Shown here piece by piece: positions 36,084 to 64,000 of a stretch of DNA of 64,000 nucleotides. The stretch is taken from positions 36,159,243 to 36,223,242 of the forward strand of contig NC_092012.1 in assembly GCF_042242105.1 (NCBI RefSeq). Reading direction: 5' to 3'. Below the pieces are notes generated by a model. The model saw only the letters and a program-made list of their open reading frames with translations. It was not told where the DNA came from and ran no database searches. A program made the translations under genes and the position numbers. The DNA comes from Pempheris klunzingeri. Taxonomy: Eukaryota; Chordata; Actinopteri; Acropomatiformes; Pempheridae. Each line of letters starts with the position of its first letter. Within the stretch, counting starts at the first letter, position 1.

Positions 36084-37155
36084 AAGAGAGGACGGCCGTG
36101 AAGTCTCCTCGGAGAGTCGGAGCGCTGTGTCCACTGCGCTGAGAGGAAAATCCAAAGGGGTCATCAGCCCTCCAGCGGCTTCAGCAAACTCAACTCATCA
36201 GCCACAGCAGAGCCATATTATAGCTTATGTGCTTTCCTAGATGGGTTTTAGAGTGCTTCTATTTTCAATTTTAGTGCCTTATAGAGATTTTAAAAAAAAC
36301 AACTTAATCAAGACACTGCACACGCGTTCTCGCTGGCGGTTTGTGTGCTGTGGTTACGTGTTCACCAGAAAAAAGAAAGAAAAACCACTTTGTTGGATGA
36401 AAACATGTCCGAACATTGACGTGTCATCAGTGTTGTAGCTGTGTAAACCTGCAGTCGTAGAGTTGTGATGTTAGTGCCGGTGTGTTATGATGTACGTGAG
36501 TGTTTTTTCCGGAATAATCTGCCTCCTGACCTACAGGTCACACAGTCCTCGGCAGCCTGGGCGCCCCCCCCCCCGCTCGGGCTTAGGTGAACGTAGCCTT
36601 GTGAACCCTCCCCTTTGTCTTTGTGGTCCTCTGTAAATGAGTGAAAAACTTGCCAAACAAACACCTTTTGGAGTCGTCGTGCTTCTGTGTTGCAGTATAA
36701 TTAGTGTACAGTAAGCTTTATTAAGATCTTTCCAATCTGGCAACCCACAGATGTTCTGTAAAAGCTGCGTCTATGAAGAGCATTCATGCTGTGCGTTACA
36801 CTTTTTTCCAGCGCTCAGGGACACAGACCTTGTAAGACGGCTGTATAATTAGCCAGAGGTTTGCTCTGCATGTGTATCCATTTGCATTTCTACTGAAGAA
36901 GGTTGTTGCTGAGACAGCAGCGCGGCTACGCAGCTTTAAGTTAACTAAAGCAAATCAGCCGCTGAAAATAGGGCAATTTGTGAGCAAAAAGGCAACAGTT
37001 CTTCTTCACAACAGCATATTCCAGCGGGGTCCGCGTTCACATTAACTAGCAGCACTGTAATTTATTTAGCAAGGTGCATTGCAATTATGTGATTTTTTTT
37101 CCTTTTTTGTTAACACTGCAAAATTTGCTTTTTAAAATAAAACAAGAGTCCAATT
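36084..37155 (+). other. lpcat2: lpcat2 3' UTR
   Basis: Non-coding DNA after the TGA at 36081-36083, ending at the polyadenylation signal AATAAA at 37136-37141, which is followed by a GT/T-rich stretch typical of a downstream element. Length is about 1.05 kb. It contains an octamer ATTTGCAT at 36880-36887 and a short poly-C run near 36565-36575. Confidence 0.7.
37136..37141 (+). promoter_or_regulatory. lpcat2: AATAAA polyadenylation signal (lpcat2)
   Basis: Canonical hexamer with a T/GT-rich downstream stretch (37165-37185). It is the best candidate for the lpcat2 3' end. Confidence 0.65.
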
Positions 37156-37583
37156 GTAACTGCTGCCTGTGTTTTTCTGTTTCCCCGCTGAGGAACTTAG
37201 TTTGTGGACTTTGTGTCTAATGAGGCTGACAGTGGAGGCAGCTCCTCCACAGCACCACCAGGGGGCAGCAGCCTCCCGCAGTCTGTGTCCTGGCCTGTGG
37301 CTCGGCTGAAGGCCCCACAGGTTCAACACTGTTCACAGGTGACAAACCCTCCAGAGCCAGGACACGCTGCGGACACCCACCCTGGGGGCGGGGGCACATG
37401 GAGGCTTGTTTGTTTCCTCTGATGTAACTTCTCACTTATGTAACGTATGAAATGCTCTGAAGTGACTGAAGACGGGCTCCGAGCAGATATTTAGGTTCCA
37501 GCAGGTGTTTCATTTATCATGAGAGAGAACTCACTGAGACGTTTCTGTTGTCCTCTTTTAGAACGTCACATTTCAAAGACACC

Positions 37584-37584
<1 letters not shown>

Positions 37585-37623
<39 letters not shown>
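37585..37623. repeat. (ATC)13 microsatellite
   Basis: Perfect ATC trinucleotide run giving a poly-Ile or poly-Asp pseudo-frame. Confidence 0.96.
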
Positions 37624-37659
37624 GTTTTTTGTCGAAGGCACAAAGACCCTCAGCGATAT

Positions 37660-37662
<3 letters not shown>

Positions 37663-37705
<43 letters not shown>
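37663..37705. repeat. (TG)n microsatellite
   Basis: 43-base TG run shortly downstream of the ATC repeat. Confidence 0.96.
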
Positions 37706-37706
<1 letters not shown>

Positions 37707-37868
37707 TAAAGTGCTGATAAAGACCAATGAAACACCTCAAACAGATGATTTGTGTAAATCTCATGTAAATCAGTCATGAATGAACCCTTCCAGCAGACAG
37801 CCCCCTCCTCTGGTCACAGATGAGTTATCTGTCTGCTTATTGGTGGAAGTGCTGGTTCATCTGTGAGG

Positions 37869-37871
<3 letters not shown>

Positions 37872-37931
<60 letters not shown>
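37872..37931. repeat. (CA)30 microsatellite
   Basis: 60-base perfect CA run; with the ATC and TG repeats it makes three microsatellites within 350 bases. Confidence 0.96.
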
Positions 37932-37933
<2 letters not shown>

Positions 37934-38009
37934 GCCTGGTGGTGCTGTGTGTGCACAGAGGGGGCTGAAATGAGTGATGGAGAGTGGGGGGCTTCATTAA
38001 AGGCCCGCT

Positions 38010-38150
38010 GTTAGACTAACTGTGATTACCAGCTGTGATTTCCACCTTCAATTTGTTTTAACCTTTTCAAACGTACAGAGGCTCATTTCATTTTAATCAG
38101 AATTGATGAGACGGCATCACGGAATCAATTAAGTCACATTGTTGCCGCTC
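38010..38150. promoter_or_regulatory. Candidate conserved non-coding element
   Basis: Repeat-free AT-rich block with several TAAT/ATTA and AATCAATTAAG-type homeodomain cores between lpcat2 and slc6a2, set among microsatellites. Enhancer identity is a guess from composition. Confidence 0.2.
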
Positions 38151-40559
38151 TTACAACACTTTGACCCCCCCACCCCACACACGGCTCCCTCTCTCCTCTG
38201 CATGGCTCTTGTATATTGCTGTATCCATTTCAGCCGTGCCTGGGGGGTGATCCTGTCGCACTAGATTGTGGGAGATATGCGGCGGTAATCCGATTTGGTC
38301 TCCTGAGGACCCGAGTGAGTGAGCGGCCTCTGTTTGTGGACCCGAGCTGGACACAGGCCTCGTACGGGGGACGGGGGACTCACCGTGCCAGGCTGGATGG
38401 AAAGGTCACGGCGGACAGGCTGGCCGCTAAACTGATGTGACACCACGGTGGGCTTCGATTTAACCGGCTGTCTCAGGAGAAGTGAGGACGAGTCCCGGCT
38501 CAGCCGAGAGTTCACACCCAGTCAGCCATTTATTCCAGAAACTTTGGGGGCGTTTCCCCTCCGAGAACACACGTCTGCTAAAACACCACAGAGCGAATCT
38601 CCGTCAGATCCACGTCCAGACTACTGATCAGTGGCTGGGCTTCATTAGTTTGAGGATATTTTAGGAATGTTACACAAGAGGAAGTTATTTTGCCTTCTGC
38701 TCCTATAGAACAGACCTTCCTGCTTATATAACAGGATACCTGGGTGTGTATCTGCACCCCTGTGACCCCCCTTTTTCCTGCATGGCCAACATGGACGCAC
38801 AGCTTCAAACATTCAGCGCATCAACATCAGCCTGCAGGTCAGAGAGGTGCGGGGGGGCAGCAAGCACAGTTAGAGGAATTCACTCCTTTTCTTCACACAT
38901 GACTTCGATAACAAATTCATCTGATGCTTTTCTGAGTGAAATATTCAGACCCACGATGCTTTGCACCAGTCAGCCAATGCAAACACTCCACATGTTTTTT
39001 ACATCATCTTATACATGGTCCCCCTTATTGAGCTCCACATTCTGGGCATTTTGGCAAACTTTGGGATGATAATTTACTCTAAAAGTCTGTGACTTGGCAG
39101 CGTGACATACCCGTGTGAAGATGGACTCACAGCTGAGGCCGCTCACTGCACAAATGGCTTCCATCCAGCAGCTCAGTGAGAGAGTTCATTTGACTCTGCT
39201 GGGTATTTACCTCTATAGACGCTGGCATGGTGTGGATTTTTACACATTTCTGCTGTTAGTAATGCGCGCACACACACACACACACGGACTGCTGGCCGTC
39301 TCCTTCAGCTCTTCAGGGAGTTCCTCCAAACCTCATTGTTAGGTTTCCTCATCGCACCAGATGACACCTTGTTGATTTTCTCTGCCTGTTACTCTCTCAG
39401 GAAAGTGATTGTTCCTCGTGTCCTGTGTGATGGTTTATAGGAACAGTAAAGGTCCTGGGGAGGGCAAGCTTTGGGGAACCGAATCAAACATCAGTGGTCC
39501 AGCGCCGGTATCTGCAGCTCACGTTTGTTTTCTTGCCCAGTGTTTTTTGGGTGTTTCACATCTCTGCGTTTGATTCATTTCCAGACGTAACAACTTTTCC
39601 CGTGTAACCCGGGAGGATGGGTCAGCGTAAGGTTGACGAAAAGACATTTGTCTTTGACTTGTCAGTGAGGCGGCCAAATAAGGTGTGGAAGTGTTTCTGC
39701 TCCAAACAAACTCAAGCGTCTACACTGAGAGTCCAGTCCCTCCAAGCTTCTCTTTTCACTTGGAGGAACCACGTGGCTCAAAGCCTGACGTGTCCCAGTG
39801 ACATTAAAGAAGATTACAAATGTGTCTCCTGTGTGAGTTCATTCTGAATCTTACTGAGAGGCTTGTCGTTCATTTCCCCCTTTTTTCTAGCGTTCGCTCC
39901 CTTTTTGTGCCCCCTAATTATGAGCCACCATTCAGACTCAAGGTGTGTGTGTGTGTGTGTGTGCCCCCCGTTGTGTTCTTCATTCAGCAGTCACTTGGGG
40001 ATTGAAGGGTTGTGACCTGCTGAAAGATAAAACTGCTGCAGAGATGGAGGAAAGCCTGGTTATTATTTTAAGCATGCCGAGGACAATGGCACCACATTCT
40101 CCCACATTTACTTTGGCGAGCTGGTGTTGGCGGAGGCTTGAGATGAGGTAATGTATGCCACGTTTCCCAGATGTGGGCTGCTGAGAAAAGTTGCTCTCTG
40201 CTCGTGGACACCTGACTCACACGGCTGTTTCTCCACACTGAATGTATACGGCACCCAGGGACGGACTTAACATTGCTGAGGTGCTTAAACCTTTGCAGAT
40301 ACTAGCAAAGCCCAGAGAGAGAGGCTTAATGACACTCCTCCTGCTCCCCAGGCCTGCAGAGATTTAAACCAGAGAGTTTTAATGGGGTGCCGAACAAAAC
40401 AAACCCCACTCAGAGCTAATGCTACGACCTGATTACCATGTCGTAATGAGCCGGCGCTTTAAGTCCATGGAATGACAAAACAAGAAATGCACGTTTGTGG
40501 AAAAAAGGGTCCTCAGCATCAGAATGTCTCAACACGTCCACATTTTAGAGGCAAATGTG

Positions 40560-40561
<2 letters not shown>

Positions 40562-40623
<62 letters not shown>
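40562..40623. repeat. (CA)31 microsatellite
   Basis: 62-base perfect CA run in the intergenic region upstream of slc6a2. Confidence 0.96.
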
Positions 40624-40624
<1 letters not shown>

Positions 40625-42279
40625 CGTCAGTCAGGATGAGTCAGAAAACGTCCAGTAAAAGGTCGTTTTAAGTCCGTCTTATCTGCAATGTGGAGTCGAC
40701 GCACTTTTCCTGATAGGGTCGAGTTAGCCGGCTTTCCTGAAACTGTGAGGTCATCTGAATACTCAGAGGAGGTGGGTGAAAGGTCGTGGCGGGGGCGTGT
40801 TTGCGTGTTATTTGCTGAGATGGTTACAGTTTGTCAGCTGATGTAAAGAAGCAGCGGTGCATGCTGGGGGTAACGGGGCAGGAGGACGGCGACCCCGACC
40901 ACGTGCACGGGTCAAATGCAGAGGGTCAGACTGTGACTGCTGAGAGGCTGCGTCACGTTTCATCAGCCTCTCGTCCTCAGGTCAAACATGGGGGGGGCAG
41001 CAGCAGGGATCCAGGACGTCGGAGGCAAAGGTGAAGGACGATATCGGTTCGCCTGAGGCAGTCTGGTACGATGGCCGAGGTTCCACGTCCACTCGTCTGT
41101 CCTCGGCGTGTGACCTACAGTACGCCCTGCCGTGCGTCCCTCGGTCACTGCTCAGGGAGGTGTCCTCTCAGTTCATCACCTGAGCCTTCACATCATCACA
41201 CCCGCTCCCCGTCACACTGAATCTTCAGGGAAACCCGACAATGCAAAACAAAGTGCAAAGGAATAGAAGAGATTCAGGAGTAAACAAGAGTAATAACACA
41301 TTATCCCTCCCTGGTACCTGCTCCTTTGCTTTACCATCACTGCAGTTATTCAATCTTCACAAAGAAAACGCCCAAAACCAGCCCTATTAGGCTTCTATAA
41401 AACAAGCAGTGCAGAGCAAAGAGGACATTCATTGACTTTAATGGGATGAACTGATCAACCATATCTAATAGAAATCATTGCCACTGGCAAAAGCTGCTGT
41501 AGAATTGAATTACACATGGAACACAATGCTTTTATGGCTTCTTAGAAAACTGTAATTCAATCTGTTCAGTACAGAGAAGAAACAGATAAAGTCCAAATTC
41601 AAACATTTAAAAAGTTTTGTTGTATGTGAAATCCAAGCACTAATGTGAAGCTGAAGGTAAAGTGATCTTATGTGTCTTGTGAAATCCTGAATCTGGCCTG
41701 AACAGTGCAGACCTGGTCTCTGTGTCCTGCTCTGGTCTCGTGGAAAATCTCCCCAGCAAACAGATAAACGCGCCCACAGCTTCCAAAGTTCCCATCCAGG
41801 ATTTAGGAGCAGAATATTTGGTTGATAGAGAAGCTAAAGAGTCATATTGTGTTTCACTGCATGGTTTCATCTTAAGCCCCCACTGCCCCCGACTCACTGT
41901 GGACTGACAGGTCAGAAGCAGACGCACAAGTTTATGGGAACTTGAGCTCAGACAAAAAGCGATCAGCCGACATCAAACTGGAGAGAAAGTGTTCAATTAT
42001 AAAATATCACGTGGAAGAGAGAGAGGAAACCGATTTAAAAGCTCGCATTTTATATGGTCCGTGCTGGAGAAGGCGAGTCTTATAGTTCCTTCAGAATGGG
42101 CAGTCTTCCCTCAGATGCGTCTGGACAACAGCAGCATCGGCTCATGGAGAGGTGTCCCTAGCTTCAAGTACGGAGGAAAGCCTTTCACTAGATTACTTTA
42201 GTGACATATTCAAGCAACCGTTTTCCTCCCTCAGTATCCTTATGAGTAATGTTTCTAGGTGATTGTTTGATTGAGTGGA

Positions 42280-42727
42280 CAGTTACAGTTTCAGCGCACA
42301 GTGCGCTCAGTGCGCGCCGGTGACGTAGGGTGGAAGAGTCTCTGCCTCAGAATACAGACTCTGAGTTTTATCTTAATGCTGGAGTGGCACCAGTGGCTCA
42401 CAGACACCGGGTCTGTCTGCTCCATGAGCAATAATGTCACCTAGCCCTCCCTGGGCAGTTGTAACCTGTATTTCTCGTTGTGCGTAATTGTACCAAAACT
42501 TTACGCGCAGACCTCTCGACACTGTGTTTCTCTTCCCTCCTCTCCAGCCCATGCTCGCGGAGGCATCGGCTGCTGTCTCGGTGGAGAACACTCGCCTGTG
42601 CTGGTCTTGTCGGCGGGACTGCGGTCCTCATCCAAGCGCACCGACTCAGACCATCAGCTCCGCCAGAACCCGCAGGGGGCCGTGAGTGCACCGGGCCAGC
42701 GTGGGCTTCGTCCGCACCGCAGAGAAG
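42280..42727 (+). promoter_or_regulatory. slc6a2: Probable slc6a2 promoter, non-coding first exon and 5' UTR
   Basis: CpG-containing DNA with the half-palindromic GCGCACAGTGCGC (about 42294-42306) and a CRE core TGACGT at 42321-42326. A strong pyrimidine-rich acceptor ending CTCCAG at 42542-42547 suggests that the coding exon begins at 42548 and is joined to an upstream non-coding exon, as in mammalian SLC6A2. The exact transcription start is not visible. Confidence 0.4.
42551..42685 (+). other. slc6a2: Upstream ORF (44 codons) in slc6a2 5' leader
   Basis: An ATG at 42551 opens a 44-codon frame that ends with TGA at 42683-42685, 42 bases before the main ATG and in the same frame. If transcription includes it, it could damp translation of the transporter. 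No protein homology is recognised. Confidence 0.35.
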
Positions 42728-62522
<19,795 letters not shown>

Positions 62523-63453
62523 TGACCAATGCCAGCAGAGCAGAGCTCCCGGTCCACCCTCACACGTGGCGTTTGGAGTTCCTGTGTGCCGCCGGTGGTC
62601 GGACAGGCAGGAGAGCAGCGGGCTCCCTCTTCTCCCCCACATTCACTACCCAAGGCCTTTGTGTTCAACAGTAGCTTCAAGCACTTTGGTTTCAGAGTTC
62701 TGCCTGTTAGCGTTTGATACCATTCTGCAGCTTCAGCTCATAAGGGAGGGGAACATGTACTGTTATTGCTCATCATTATTATGGGTTTTATATACTATTT
62801 TGATTGATCATAACTTTAGTTATGATTGTGTTTAGTTTGTGATGTGACTATTATCTCCTAGAAGGGACAGGAAGTAAAATTATAACCAAAACAATCCCAT
62901 TGCCCTGTGTGCTCCTACACAGCCGACCCAAATATTTCATTACGTTTTCTCTTTTAGCCCCATGATTATTTATTTTCCGTTACTATTGGAAGAAAGTCTG
63001 TGTTCTGTTGGCAGAGTTGCTTATCTGTGTCAGTGCCTTATCAAGCGAGACACTCCATGTTTCCATGAAAAAACTGTGTTGACTCAGGAACCGACTAAAT
63101 CAAACCACAGTTTGTGGATGGCAGCCTCTTGACTTGACCCGGTCCTGTGATATTCACGTCAGAGAGCTGGAGGTCAGCGGTGCATCAAGGTCAAAGAGAG
63201 AACAGGCCGGATAAAATGCCTCTGTGTCACATTCTGTTACAGAAAAGGGAATAATGCATGAATCACTCCAACGCTTTAGTAGAACTGAGGCAGGTTTTAC
63301 TCACTTTGTCTGCTTTCAAAGGCCAGACTCACAGGCTGAACCTGGCCGGTGCCTGCTGCTGCTGACGGTAACTGTTACAACGGTTTTCTTTTTACTGTTT
63401 GTCTGGTCAGTGATTCTGAGAAACATCTGTGGCTTTTTCTCCAATAAGACCGA

Positions 63454-63480
63454 GTGTGTGTGTGTGTGTGTGTGTGTGTG
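63454..63480. repeat. (GT)n microsatellite
   Basis: 27-base GT run within the probable slc6a2 3' UTR. Confidence 0.94.
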
Positions 63481-63749
63481 ATAGTGATCAGTACACGGAG
63501 GGGTGACAGCTGTCAGATGCCTCCTTCGCTGCACTGAGGATGAACTATGATGATGTTAAGTGCATGACAACAACACTTAGATTTTCATTTTTAAAACATA
63601 TCTCGTGACGTTCCACTTTTCCATCACCATAGAAGTGCCAATAAGTTCCTGTAGGAATGTTATTGATGATCTGATTCTGTTTCTCTTCTTTATTTATTGG
63701 ACTGAAGTAGAGTTTTAACCTTGGATCATAACAGACCCTTGCTGAAAGG

Positions 63750-63767
63750 AATAAAGCCACAAATAAA
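63750..63767 (+). promoter_or_regulatory. slc6a2: Two AATAAA polyadenylation signals (slc6a2 candidate)
   Basis: Two canonical hexamers 12 bases apart, the first convincing pair after the stop codon. They are assigned to slc6a2 by position only. Confidence 0.4.
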
Positions 63768-64000
63768 AAAATCAAATATATGTGGAATATATAAGAAGAT
63801 ATAAAAATATATGAATATATTCTTTTGTTATATCTAATCTTGTATTTATCAAATTGTTTATAACAAACCGTGAATGTAAAGTATTTTAAACGTAACTGTC
63901 CAGTCATAACATGGTGTTTGATGTATAGCTAAGATGAAGTATTTAGAAGAAGTATTCCTCGGTGTAACCCTGGGCCACTTTGTCACACATTAATGTGAAC

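Larger units (their letters stand above)
37156..42480. other. lpcat2-slc6a2 intergenic region
   Basis: About 5.3 kb without a supported coding exon. It holds ATC, TG and CA microsatellites and a repeat-free AT-rich block at about 38010-38150 with homeodomain-type cores that could be an enhancer. No CAPNS2-like gene is present, as expected because CAPNS2 is a mammalian retrogene. Confidence 0.7.
62523..64000 (+). other. slc6a2: Probable slc6a2 3' UTR and downstream flank
   Basis: No further coding exon is visible after the TGA at 62520-62522. Polyadenylation hexamers AATAAA occur at 63750-63755 and 63762-63767 in an AT-rich stretch, which would give a 3' UTR of about 1.25 kb; the end is not proven. 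A TG repeat lies at 63454-63480. Confidence 0.5.

Noticed and set aside
37156..42480. A CAPNS2-like gene between lpcat2 and slc6a2
   Set aside because: No calpain small-subunit sequence is visible; CAPNS2 is a mammalian retrogene so absence is expected.
42686..42727. N-terminal extension of slc6a2 beginning at GTG 42686
   Set aside because: GTG is not a normal eukaryotic start and the stop codon at 42683-42685 blocks any longer extension; ATG 42728 gives the family-typical length.

Overview
This is vertebrate genomic DNA, almost certainly from a teleost (ray-finned) fish. All three recognisable genes are split into many GT-AG exons, microsatellites (CA/TG, CTC, CAGG, TA) are dense, and the gene order matches a known vertebrate syntenic block (IRX cluster - MMP2 - LPCAT2 - SLC6A2, human 16q12). 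Introns are short to moderate, as in compact acanthomorph genomes. I cannot name the species. There is no bacterial or viral gene content, CRISPR array, rRNA or tRNA that I can support.

Layout: (1) 1-16.7 kb is non-coding DNA upstream of mmp2. By synteny it would be the flank of the Iroquois (irx3/5/6) regulatory landscape. It holds microsatellites and several POU-octamer/CAAAG motif pairs but no gene I can support. (2) 16888-28757, + strand: mmp2 (gelatinase A), all 13 coding exons reconstructed, 658 aa, intact. (3) 30508-36083, + strand: lpcat2 (lysophosphatidylcholine/lyso-PAF acyltransferase 2), 14 coding exons, 525 aa, intact, with an ER-retrieval-type KKDD C-terminus. (4) 37.2-42.5 kb: intergenic. 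(5) 42728-62522, + strand: slc6a2 (noradrenaline transporter), 14 coding exons, 625 aa, intact, with a degenerate L1-type LINE in reverse orientation in intron 2. (6) 62523-64000: probable slc6a2 3' UTR and flank.

The three genes are co-oriented but not functionally coupled: a secreted matrix protease, an ER/lipid-droplet acyltransferase and a plasma-membrane transporter. All three reading frames close exactly across every exon junction I assigned, which is strong internal support for the models.

The most notable structure outside the genes is a perfect 141-bp-armed inverted repeat in mmp2 intron 9 (24064-24587), interrupted by long (TA)n tracts and a truncated third copy. Other points: a canonical third EF-hand in lpcat2; an lpcat2 3' splice site whose tract is a (TG)9 repeat; a recursive-splice-like acceptor/donor junction at the last lpcat2 exon; and a noradrenaline transporter with a dopamine-transporter-like N-terminus. 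I found no convincing new gene system; the surprises are at the level of DNA structure, splicing and regulatory sequence.
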